64,000 bases of DNA, from positions 1 to 64,000 of the forward strand of contig NZ_MOOY01000008.1 of the NCBI RefSeq assembly GCF_001931685.1. Direction: 5' to 3'. Each line of letters opens with the position of its first letter. The stretch's first letter is position 1. Source of the stretch: Pararhizobium arenae. Lineage in GTDB: Bacteria > Pseudomonadota > Alphaproteobacteria > Rhizobiales > Rhizobiaceae. Positions 1-7,381 of this stretch are shown here, one piece after another. The position numbers and the translations under genes are program-made. The notes under the pieces are model-generated. The model saw only the letters and a list, made by a program, of their open reading frames with translations, made no database searches and was not told the origin of the DNA.

Positions 1-456
1 CCGGTGCTGGACTTCCTGCAGAAGGATGGCCTTGTCGCGAACCAGGTCGTCTTTCAGACGAGCCTCAGCGCGCATGTCGGTCACGTCGGTGATCGCGACA
101 AGCAGGCGAATATGCTCAAGATCGCCGTCGTCGAGCTTGCGCGCGTTGATGATCAACTGCCGCGTTTTCTGGTCCGATCGCTTCAGGTCGATCTCATAGG
201 CATCGATGCTCGCACTGCCGGTGACGGTCGCCATCAACAGGGACTCGAGCCTGGGCATGGCCCATTCCCCGTGTCCGAGTTCGCCGAGGTGCTTGCCTGT
301 GACGGGGGCCGGGTCGATCTCGAAAGCCCGGCAAAAGGATGCACTCGCTGCGATGATGCTGAGATCAGCAGCCAGAAACAGTAGTGGTTCGTTGGAAGAG
401 ATCACCACGGCCAGCGTGCTGGCAGCTTCGAAATGCACTTTCGGTATCTGTGACAT
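1..456 (-). CDS. PAS sensor histidine kinase, HisKA_2 type (C-terminus cut off by window edge)
   Basis: Reading leftward from an ATG at 456 there is an open frame of 152 codons that runs off the left edge without a stop. The protein starts MSQIPKVHFEAAS and shows a PAS-like sensor region (about residues 15-125, including FLAADLSIIAASASFCRAF and a VAITDVTDMRAEARLKDD linker) ending in LLQEVQHR. That last motif is the start of the HisKA_2/HWE-type phospho-acceptor region, with the histidine at residue 151. The ATPase half lies outside the window. Kinases of this class in Rhizobiales often feed single-domain regulators or PhyR of the general stress response; no partner is visible here. The next gene to the right is a second kinase of related type on the same strand, 342 bases upstream. 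Confidence 0.85.
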   Translation of the reverse strand, partial: MSQIPKVHFEAASTLAVVISSNEPLLFLAADLSIIAASASFCRAFEIDPAPVTGKHLGELGHGEWAMPRLESLLMATVTGSASIDAYEIDLKRSDQKTRQLIINARKLDDGDLEHIRLLVAITDVTDMRAEARLKDDLVRDKAILLQEVQHR

Positions 457-798
457 GGTAGGGCCCTCAAGGGCCGGAGACTCACGGCGCAAGTCATGAC
501 TCGGCAGGAGCGTCAAAATAACCGATCAGGTCAACTTCAACATCGTTACCGTACCACACGTTGTGCCGGCGCCTTGCATCATTTACCGAAACTTCCCTCA
601 GACAGCCTGAATTGTCTGGTATCGTGCCAATTATCAAGCCCGAAAAGGACTACTTTGAAGAGGGCCAACCCTGAACGATCTGCTCGGGGCGATCAGAACG
701 CATCCTTAGGTTGAGGCGCTCAGTCCCGTTACCTTTCCCGAAGATCGGTCCACTTCGTCTGCCATATATACCTGATCTTCAGTCATGCGAGGGGACAA
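457..798. other. Gene-less stretch between two kinase genes
   Basis: No convincing reading frame is present on either strand; the short open frames have no ribosome-binding site or recognisable protein. It must hold the promoter of the left-hand kinase and the 3' end of the right-hand one. I see no strong terminator hairpin with a T-run and no EcfG-type promoter. Confidence 0.5.
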
Positions 799-1836
799 TT
801 AGTGCGCCAAATCACTCACTCGCATTCTCAAGGTCACCACGACCCCGCCCGCGGTCCAATCATATACGATTGACCCACCGAGATGACCGCCCACGGTTCG
901 CTGGAGCAACTTGCTGCCATACCCCTCAGGTGAATTTTTCGGGATTTCCGCGCAGCCTTGCTCGCTCCACAGGATCTCCACATCCTCCGCGACGGTAGAG
1001 CCGGAAATGTCGAGCAAGCCTTGCTCGGCGGATAGTGCACCGTATTTCAGCGAATTGGTTGCCAGCTCGTGGATCACGAGGGCAAGGCTCGTGGCCGCCT
1101 TCTCTCCGATCCCCATACGAGGAACGGCAACACGAATACGACCTGCAAAGGCGCTCATGTCATCATACGGCGCCAAAAGCACCGAAAATAGATCTCCGAG
1201 CAGAGCGGCACTTCCCTGGCCATTGGGGAGGGGCCTGACCAGATCATGGGCCCGCCCCAGCGCCGTCAGCCTCTGGGTCAATTGCTTCGCCATTTCCTCT
1301 TTCGTCTCGGTCGTCCGCGACGTGATCGTCGTCAGGCCGGCCGCCAGAGCAAGGAGATTCTTAACCCGATGGCTCATTTCGCCGGCAAGCAGCTCGTGAC
1401 CCTCTTCCGCTTGCTTTCGCCCTGTGACATCGAGAAAGATGCCCGTCATCTTCCGGGCAGTGGCATCGCCGTTACCCCCCAGGCCGCGCGCAGAAATCCA
1501 CCGCACCTCTGATGCGCTCGTCAATATTCTGAAATCGATCTCGAACTGACCTTCGACAACACGTGTTGCAACGAAGGCCGCCCTGACGCGGTCCCGGTCG
1601 GCAGGATGCACTTGGGCTGACAGGTGTTCGAATGTAAGCTCACTTCCAGGGGGAAGGTCCCAGAGCTCGAAGCCTCTGGCATCCATAATGAATTCGTCGT
1701 TGTCAACAATCCACGTCCAGAGAGCGACCCCGGCAGAATCGATTGCACTGCGGAGCGCGCGCGCATCCCAGTCAGCATGAATTGGACTATTGTTGTTCAA
1801 AAGAAGCTCTCCCGCGCAACGGTGCAGCTCATCCAT
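799..1836 (-). CDS. PAS-HWE sensor histidine kinase
   Basis: Cytoplasmic two-component kinase of about 345 residues with no membrane segment. Residues 25-140 form a PAS sensor fold followed by the PAC-like stretch GIFLDVTGRKQAEEGHEL. The catalytic part has all HWE-family marks: H-box LLAGEMSHRVKNLLALA, N-box LALVIHELATNSLKYGALS, the WSEQG segment and the G-box GYGSKLLQRTVGGHLGG. The HWE family is a rhizobial speciality and usually lacks a classical DHp dimer helix. I place the start at the ATG at 1836; a TTG two codons upstream is in frame but has no better ribosome-binding site. No response regulator is adjacent, so its partner is unknown. Confidence 0.88.
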   Translation of the reverse strand: MDELHRCAGELLLNNNSPIHADWDARALRSAIDSAGVALWTWIVDNDEFIMDARGFELWDLPPGSELTFEHLSAQVHPADRDRVRAAFVATRVVEGQFEIDFRILTSASEVRWISARGLGGNGDATARKMTGIFLDVTGRKQAEEGHELLAGEMSHRVKNLLALAAGLTTITSRTTETKEEMAKQLTQRLTALGRAHDLVRPLPNGQGSAALLGDLFSVLLAPYDDMSAFAGRIRVAVPRMGIGEKAATSLALVIHELATNSLKYGALSAEQGLLDISGSTVAEDVEILWSEQGCAEIPKNSPEGYGSKLLQRTVGGHLGGSIVYDWTAGGVVVTLRMRVSDLAH

Positions 1837-1977
1837 CCACAATCCGTGGATGACCCTACCGCTAAAAGTCCGACAGTGACAGTCGTTTCCGTTGGTCGCA
1901 CATCTCCGCCATGCGCATTGATCTTCTGAAACCCAGCGTCGGTCGGAAAAGCGAGCAATGGAAAGCGAGCCGATGGC

Positions 1978-2002
1978 GGAACTTTACTCACGCCGTCGTG
2001 TT
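1978..2002 (+). promoter_or_regulatory. Candidate EcfG-type general-stress promoter
   Basis: GGAAC at 1978-1982 is followed after 16 bases by TGTT at 1999-2002, one mismatch from the GGAAC-N16/17-CGTT consensus of alphaproteobacterial EcfG sigma factors. It ends 44 bases before the ATG at 2047 and precedes a gene pair that includes a general-stress-type protein, which supports the call. Inference from pattern only. Confidence 0.5.
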
Positions 2003-2046
2003 CTTGCTGCGAGACCTAGCAACAAGGTCTGCAAAAAGGAAAACCC

Positions 2047-2364
2047 ATGAAAAAGATGATTTTCGCGGCGGCGCTCGTGTGCGCCTCGGCCGTGGCTGCC
2101 TATGCTCAGACCACGACGGTTCCGGCAACGGACGGCGACACGCCAGCCGTAGCGACCCCGGACACACCGAGTGCGGCCGCCCCGGTGGAAGGCGCAAATT
2201 CCTTCACCGAAGAACAGACGCGCCAGCGGATTGAAGCTGCCGGCTACACCGAAATTGCCGACCTCAAGCTCGACGACCAGGGTGTCTGGCAGGCCACGGC
2301 GATGAAGGACGGCAAGTCCATGTCGGTCGCCATGGATTACCAGGGCAACGTCGTTTCCAAATAA
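2047..2364 (+). CDS. Small secreted PepSY-like protein
   Basis: A 105-residue protein with a clear Sec signal peptide (MKKMIFAAALVCASAVAAYA, cleavage after AYA near residue 20). A Pro/Thr/Ala-rich linker follows, then a C-terminal part (about 53-105) reading EEQTRQRIEAAGYTEIADL and ending in MDYQGNVVSK, which resembles a PepSY-type fold often found in periplasmic inhibitors or small regulatory proteins. The ribosome-binding site AAGGA lies at 2035-2040. The gene is 31 bases upstream of a general-stress-type gene on the same strand and probably shares its promoter, suggesting an envelope stress role. The exact function is not known. Confidence 0.75.
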   Translation: MKKMIFAAALVCASAVAAYAQTTTVPATDGDTPAVATPDTPSAAAPVEGANSFTEEQTRQRIEAAGYTEIADLKLDDQGVWQATAMKDGKSMSVAMDYQGNVVSK

Positions 2365-2395
2365 TTCTGCGGAACTGCAGAGAAAGGTCATTTCC

Positions 2396-3007
2396 ATGAA
2401 AACTGTTACCGGACTTTTTGACAACTACAATGATGCAAGCGCAGCCGTCAGCGCACTGGAAGCCCGTGGTGTCCCGTCCGACGACATCAGCATCGTTTCC
2501 AATAATGCCGACAACCGCCACAAGCATGAAGACAACGACAACGGCGCTGCAGAAGGCGCCGGCACCGGTGCCGGTATCGGCGCCGTGGTCGGTGGCGCAG
2601 GCGGTCTTCTCACTGGCCTTGGCATCATGGCCATTCCCGGTGTCGGCCCGGTCGTTGCGGCCGGCTGGCTAGCCGCGACTGCTGCCGGCGCACTTGCTGG
2701 CGCGGTTGCCGGTGGTGCTGCTGGTGGCCTGATCGGCGCACTGACCGATTCCGGCGTGCCCGAAGACGAGGCTCATGTCTATGCTGAAGGCGTCCGCCGC
2801 GGCGGCACGCTGGTTACCGCTCGCGTGGATGACGGCATGGAAAACGAAGCCGAAATGATCCTCAAGCAGTCCAACCGCATCGACCCGATGGCGCGCCGTC
2901 AGGCCTATTCGGAGCAGGGTTGGACGAAGTTCGATCACTCCGCTGATCCTTACGGCCCTGCCGAAGTCGAGCAGGAGCGCGAACGCTATAAGGTTCGCAC
3001 TCTTTAA
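2396..3007 (+). CDS. General stress protein, YflT-like with glycine-zipper membrane segment
   Basis: A 203-residue protein. The N-terminus (MKTVTGLFDNYNDASAAVSA, about 1-45) matches the YflT/GSP17M-type domain found in general stress proteins. Residues 50-120 are a long Gly/Ala-rich zipper (GAGTGAGIGAVVGGAG and so on) likely to insert in or associate with a membrane. Residues 120-200 carry a second alpha/beta segment (SGVPEDEAHVYAEGVRRGG) of the kind seen in two-part stress proteins that sense or bind small molecules. A ribosome-binding site (GAAAGG) precedes the ATG. It is likely co-transcribed with the PepSY-like gene, behind a candidate EcfG-type promoter, and is followed by a hairpin terminator. 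Confidence 0.8.
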   Translation: MKTVTGLFDNYNDASAAVSALEARGVPSDDISIVSNNADNRHKHEDNDNGAAEGAGTGAGIGAVVGGAGGLLTGLGIMAIPGVGPVVAAGWLAATAAGALAGAVAGGAAGGLIGALTDSGVPEDEAHVYAEGVRRGGTLVTARVDDGMENEAEMILKQSNRIDPMARRQAYSEQGWTKFDHSADPYGPAEVEQERERYKVRTL

Positions 3008-3018
3008 CGAGTGCACAT

Positions 3019-3054
3019 CGAGGATCGGCTCACGCCGGTCCTCGAATTCATTTT
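3019..3054 (+). terminator. Rho-independent terminator of the stress gene pair
   Basis: The 11-base arms CGAGGATCGGC (3019-3029) and GCCGGTCCTCG (3034-3044) pair with one G-U around a 4-base loop and are followed by AATTCATTTT. Confidence 0.7.
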
Positions 3055-3075
3055 AGAAAATCATTAATACCAGGG

Positions 3076-4197
3076 ATGTCGTTTGGCTTTCCGGAACACA
3101 GAAAGTCATCCATGCGAAGCATTTCTGATACGATCGAGCGGCTCGCCCGCGCCCGCGCACAGACCTCAGGCGCTACCGGCCAACCTAACACGCTGACCAG
3201 ACTGGACGAGCCCGCGCGAAACCCCGGCAATCTCACGGGCTGGTATCAGTGCCCGGACAGTCCGGCTTCTCCTCCCGCCCTCGTGGTCGTCCTGCATGGC
3301 TGCACGCAGACAGCAGCCGCCTATGATCATGGCTCCGGTTGGTCGCGTCTTGCCGACGACTACGGTTTTGCCGTCCTCTTTCCGGAACAGAACCGCCAGA
3401 ACAATGCCAATCTCTGCTTCAACTGGTTCCAGAGCGATGACATCACCCGCGACAAGGGCGAGGTCCTGTCGATCCGTGAGATGATCGCCACAATGATCGA
3501 CGTTCACGGTGTCGATCCGCGCCGTGTCTTCGTTACCGGCCTTTCGGCAGGTGGCGCCATGGCCAATGCGCTTCTCGCCTCCTATCCGGAGGTTTTCTCC
3601 GGTGGTGCGATCATCGCTGGCCTTCCCTTTGGCGTTGCCTCCACTGTTCCTGAAGCATTTGACCGGATGCGGGGACATGGCTTGCCGTCCTCGACGACGC
3701 TCGACGCCAAGCTCAGAAGTGCATCTCAACACGAAGGACCCTGGCCAACCGTCTCGGTATGGCACGGAACGACCGACAACACCGTCGCGGAAGCAAATGC
3801 ACAGGCGATCGTCGATCAGTGGCGGGGCGTTCACGGCGCCGAAGCCGTATTGAGCCAGGCACAGGTCGTCGATGGTCACAGGCTCGAAACTTGGCAAGAT
3901 GCATCCGGCAGGGACGCCATCGAACACTACCGGATCGCCGGAATGGGTCACGGAACGCCGGTCGATGCGGCGTCCGGATATGGTCGACCTGCCGCACACA
4001 TGCTCGAAGTCGGCATTTCGTCGACCGTTCACATCGCACGCGGCTGGGGGCTGACCCCGTCCTTCGAGCGGAATGCCGCACTTGTTGCACCTTCGAACGG
4101 TGCAACTGCTCCAACGCAGCCCCGCCGGCTACGGACGCCTGATGGAATTCAGGGGGTCATCGAGGATGCATTGCGAGCCGCAGGGCTGATGAAGTAA
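3076..4197 (+). CDS. Extracellular PHB depolymerase-like esterase (LpqC/PhaZ type)
   Basis: An alpha/beta-hydrolase of up to 373 residues. The oxyanion-hole region is VVLHGCTQTAAAYDHGSGW, the nucleophile elbow is VTGLSAGGAMANAL (Ser in GLSAG, near residue 155), and the catalytic His lies in AGMGHGTPVDA. The CFNWF segment and this layout are typical of the short-chain PHB-depolymerase/feruloyl-esterase-like family that hydrolyses polyhydroxybutyrate or related esters. The start is uncertain: ATG 3076 has AGGG directly against it, whereas ATG 3112 (MRSISDTIERLARARAQ) is an equally plausible start. No classical signal peptide is evident with either start, so extracellular location is not assured. 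The gene stands alone between a terminator and a dead insertion sequence. Confidence 0.8.
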   Translation: MSFGFPEHRKSSMRSISDTIERLARARAQTSGATGQPNTLTRLDEPARNPGNLTGWYQCPDSPASPPALVVVLHGCTQTAAAYDHGSGWSRLADDYGFAVLFPEQNRQNNANLCFNWFQSDDITRDKGEVLSIREMIATMIDVHGVDPRRVFVTGLSAGGAMANALLASYPEVFSGGAIIAGLPFGVASTVPEAFDRMRGHGLPSSTTLDAKLRSASQHEGPWPTVSVWHGTTDNTVAEANAQAIVDQWRGVHGAEAVLSQAQVVDGHRLETWQDASGRDAIEHYRIAGMGHGTPVDAASGYGRPAAHMLEVGISSTVHIARGWGLTPSFERNAALVAPSNGATAPTQPRRLRTPDGIQGVIEDALRAAGLMK

Positions 4198-4364
4198 ATC
4201 TTGCAGCCAATGAACGCGGGCGGCGGCAGTAATTCCCGTGTTCCCGGAACTTCGTTTCTCCCCACAGGTTGCCCAAATAACGTCCTGCGAGACTTGGCCG
4301 CGCCTGGCGTCGGTCGTCCGCGATAGAAAGACAAGTCGATGATGAGATTTTCTGCCTGGTCCAC

Positions 4365-5190
4365 GGCGGCCTCAAGGGCGATGGCCTCGCGGTCACAGCA
4401 ATCGGGGGCGAAGGCAACGCGCACTTTCTCCTTGTTGTCGCAGCCGATTTCGAAGGCGTCTGAACACCAACGCAGCTTGGATTGCTCGACGTCGACGTGG
4501 ACATCGTGGCGACGGGTGTCGGTTGCACCGGTGTGGCGCTGAAGAAGCATGCCGTGAACCTTCATCACTCTTTAGACGCGTTTGGCATTTGGCCATGGAC
4601 GGTTTTCGCTGCGGGCTTTGCGGCGCAGGATCGCGTGGACCCGGCGATATCCGTAGGTCGGCATGTCATCAATGATCGTCTTGATCTCATCCATCAGTTC
4701 CGGTTCAGCGATTGGCGGCCGCCCTCTGGCTCTGGGAGGACGTTGCCTCACACGTTCCGCTATGTTGGATCGGGCGACACCCAAGGTCTCGCACCCCGCC
4801 GTCATCGCGAACCGTCCTTCGGCGACGAGAGCGAGCGCAACAGGTGTTTTTTTGACCCTGATACTATGTCAAGCGCTTCTTTGAGGATTTCGCCTTCCAT
4901 CGTCTTCTTGCCGAGTAGGCGCTGAAGTTCTTTTACGTGGTTCTGAAGCGCTCTGTACTCGGATGCCGGGAACGACCCCATTCTGCGATGCCGTCGGCGT
5001 AAGCGCACCTTGCGCCGCCCATTTGCGCCAGGCGAACAAATGGTTCGGCTGAATCCTATGCCGTCGCGCCACGATGCCGACCGTGACGTCGGGCTCGTAG
5101 GTCTCTTGGACTATCGCGAGCTTCTCCGCTGTCTACTAGCGACGGCGGCGCTCAGGACCGGACAGCACTTCTATTTGAGGTATGTGACTG
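4365..5190 (-). pseudogene. Remnant of an IS3-family (IS2-like) insertion sequence, orfA and orfB both broken
   Basis: Read leftward, the frame starting near 5190 gives IEVLSGPERRRR, two consecutive TAG codons, then TAEKLAIVQETYEPDVTVG and ARRHRIQPNHLFAWRKWA, the helix-turn-helix part of an IS3-family OrfA. A frameshift near 4990 moves the rest of OrfA (ASEYRALQNHVKELQRLLG, KKTMEGEILKEALDIV) into another frame. OrfB begins at 4805 (ETLGVARSNIAERV, MPTYGYRRVHAIL), is interrupted in frame by TAA at 4572-4574 in place of an expected Tyr codon, and continues as MKVHGMLLQRHTG, LRWCSDAFEIGCDN and VAFAPDCCDREAIA up to about 4365, where similarity to a transposase stops. The C-terminal part of the DDE catalytic core is missing. 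At least four independent lesions show an old, inactive copy. Confidence 0.85.
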
Positions 5191-5221
5191 GTCATAATGG
5201 GCACATTAATCCTAACACTTA

Positions 5222-5253
5222 ACAAGTGGGAGATCGTACAAGTGGGAGATCGT
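5222..5253. repeat. Perfect 16-bp tandem duplication at the edge of the IS remnant
   Basis: ACAAGTGGGAGATCGT occurs at 5222-5237 and again immediately at 5238-5253. It lies about 30 bases beyond the transposase remnant and directly before TGTCTGGGGATTTTTAGG, so it may mark the element's end or a target-region rearrangement. Confidence 0.8.
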
Positions 5254-5778
5254 GTCTGGGGATTTTTAGGGGGCTACTACATCCGGCGCGGCTTTTGGAA
5301 TCGCCATTCCGCTCTTTCCCGCGGATTTCCAATTTCCCTTTTAAGTTTTTTACTTAAATTGTGCTTCTGAAAGTAGAAATAGTGGGAGCAACAATTCTAT
5401 CGATAATGCGCCGATAGCGGCCGTTCGAAGGCTGGTAGCCGTCTTCGTGTTCGTCCGTGTGAGCGAGTCGCGCTACCTACCTGTAAGGTCAACGTTTAAG
5501 CATGCAGAGCAAGCTTAGCCTCCAATGGGTAAGGAACAGGCCCTTCATTCCCTGATGTCTATGCAAAATTCCCTGTTTTGAAATGTAGGGAATTTTTTAT
5601 TAAGTAATTGAAAGCGTTTGAAAGTAATCGCCGCATATGCAGCTAAAGCCGAAAATTACATAAAAATCCCTGTAAACTGGCGGATATCATGGAAATGGAA
5701 ACCGAGACGAGTTCGCAGCTGACTGCATCCAGCACCATACTATCAATGTCCAACCCTCTTCGTTCGTGCGCAGGTTTA
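5254..5778. other. A+T-rich gene-less region with ATTCCCTG-like repeats
   Basis: No supported gene on either strand. The base composition is clearly richer in A and T than the flanks (runs such as TTTTAAGTTTTTTACTTAAATT). The word ATTCCCT or its complement recurs (about 5548, 5568, 5587 and, as AATCCCTGT, 5666). It includes a perfect hairpin at 5565-5596 (separate entry). The right end contains the 3' boundary of the photolyase gene. It looks like an old insertion or intergenic repeat zone next to the dead IS. Confidence 0.55.
5565..5596 (+). terminator. Strong hairpin followed by T-run
   Basis: The arms AAAATTCCCT (5565-5574) and AGGGAATTTT (5587-5596) are perfectly complementary around a 12-base loop and run into TT. 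It has terminator shape on the + strand, but no gene reads into it, so it may instead be part of a repeat. It could also end photolyase transcripts on the - strand, though there it has only a short T-run (TTTT). Confidence 0.5.
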
Positions 5779-7302
5779 TCAACCAAGGCTGGCCAGGAAC
5801 TTTGCGGCGTGCTGCCGGACGCCTTGCCGGGTTTCCTTGTCCATTTTGCCCCATGTGGCATAAGGCTGGGCTAACCGGCGGTTCGTTTTCAGCTTCCCAT
5901 GGTTTCGATCCAGAAAATCCCAGTATAGCGCGTTGAAGGGGCAGGCCTTGTCGCCAACCCGCTGCTTCGGATCGTATCGGCAGCCCGCGCAATAGTCCGA
6001 CATCCGGTTGATGTAGTTCCCGCTCGCGGCATAGGGCTTGGTGCCGAGAAAGCCGCCATCGGCAAACTGGCTCATGCCGACCACGTTGGGGAGTTCCACC
6101 CACTCATACGCATCCGCATAGACTTCCAGTTGCCACCGATGCACGGCTTTGGGATCGATGCCTGCAAGCAGAGCGAAATTCCCGGTGATCATGAGGCGCT
6201 GGATGTGGTGGGCGTAGGCGTTGTCGATCGTCTCGTTGAGGACCGTTGCGAGACAGTTCATTTCCGTCTCGCCAGACCAGTAGAAAGAGGGTAGCGGGCG
6301 GGTGTTTTCGAAGAAGTTGCTGTCAACATATTCAGGTCCGGCCAGCCAATAGATCCCGCGCATGTATTCTCGCCAGCCGATAATCTGGCGGATGAATCCT
6401 TCCACGGCATTGAGCGGTGCGTTTCCTTCCAGATAGGCGCGCTCCGCGGCGCGACAGACGGACAGTGCATCGAGAAGACCGATATTGATGTAAAACGACA
6501 GGAGGGAGTGGTTCAGGTTTGGATCGTCCTGCAGCATCGCGTCCTGCGTCGCTCCGAAGTTTGGCAGAAAATCCGCGACGAATGCTCCCCGAACCTGCTC
6601 GGCGGCTGTTCGCGTAACCGCAAAACCGAAATTCTCAAGCTTGCCGAAGTTATCCGGAAACAGCCGGGCAACCGTCTCGATGACCTCCTGCGTCGTATCA
6701 TCGGGTGGAAACGTCATGTGCCTTGGCCGAAGCAGGTCAGGCTTTGCCGGTTGGCGGTTCTCGGAGTCAAAGTTCCATCGTCCGCCAACGGGCTCGTCCC
6801 CATTCATCAGCAACCCGGTCTTGCGCCGCACGTCGCGATAGAAATACTCCATCGTTAGCACTTTTCGGCCATCGGCCCAGGTCTTGAATTCGCCATGGGA
6901 GACGATGAAGCGGCGGTCGGGACGCACATCCACCTTGATCCCGAGCGAGGATGCCCAGCTTTCGATTTCCGCCTTGACGCGCCATTCGCCCGCTTCCGTG
7001 ACGCAGATCATGGACGCATTCAGCTCATCGACGGCGCGTTTCACCTCGCCCCTGAAGGAGCCGCCATTGTCGGGGTCGTCGATCTTGGTGTAACGGACGC
7101 GATATCCATCGGCGCGAAGCTCCTCCGCAAAGTGGCGCATGGCCGAGAAAATGAAGGCGATCTTCTTCTTGTGATGGCCGACATAGGTCGCCTCGGCCAT
7201 GACCTCGCACATCAGCACGGTGTCATGCTCTTTGTCGGCACCGTCGAGGGACGAGATATCTGGTGTCAGTTGGTCACCCAGAATGAGAACAAGCCTGGAC
7301 AT
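5779..7302 (-). CDS. phrB: Iron-sulfur (6-4) photolyase, PhrB/CryB type
   Basis: A 507-residue cryptochrome/photolyase-family protein of the FeS-BCP class, which repairs UV-induced (6-4) photoproducts using light, FAD and a [4Fe-4S] cluster. The four cluster cysteines known from Agrobacterium PhrB are all present at the same numbers: C350 (EMNC), C438 and C441 (DYCAGC) and C454 (KACPFN). The tryptophans implicated in electron transfer (W342, W390) and His365/His366 (NAYAHHIQRL) also match. The N-terminus (MSRLVLILGDQLTPDISSLD) is the antenna-binding Rossmann part. The length equals that of PhrB. The ribosome-binding site GCAGGAGC precedes the ATG at 7302. A PAS hybrid kinase gene lies 79 bases upstream on the same strand and may be co-transcribed. 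Confidence 0.96.
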   Translation of the reverse strand: MSRLVLILGDQLTPDISSLDGADKEHDTVLMCEVMAEATYVGHHKKKIAFIFSAMRHFAEELRADGYRVRYTKIDDPDNGGSFRGEVKRAVDELNASMICVTEAGEWRVKAEIESWASSLGIKVDVRPDRRFIVSHGEFKTWADGRKVLTMEYFYRDVRRKTGLLMNGDEPVGGRWNFDSENRQPAKPDLLRPRHMTFPPDDTTQEVIETVARLFPDNFGKLENFGFAVTRTAAEQVRGAFVADFLPNFGATQDAMLQDDPNLNHSLLSFYINIGLLDALSVCRAAERAYLEGNAPLNAVEGFIRQIIGWREYMRGIYWLAGPEYVDSNFFENTRPLPSFYWSGETEMNCLATVLNETIDNAYAHHIQRLMITGNFALLAGIDPKAVHRWQLEVYADAYEWVELPNVVGMSQFADGGFLGTKPYAASGNYINRMSDYCAGCRYDPKQRVGDKACPFNALYWDFLDRNHGKLKTNRRLAQPYATWGKMDKETRQGVRQHAAKFLASLG

Positions 7303-7381
7303 TTTAGCTCCTGCTCATCAGACGGCAGCCTGTATCATTCTTGGAACTCTGCGAGCGCATCGGTGCGCGCTCCGAAACGTT

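Noticed and set aside
2370-2400. A GGAAC at 2374 as a second EcfG-type promoter for the YflT-like gene.
   Set aside because: No CGTT at 16-17 bases; the nearest GTT is 28 bases away and inside the gene.
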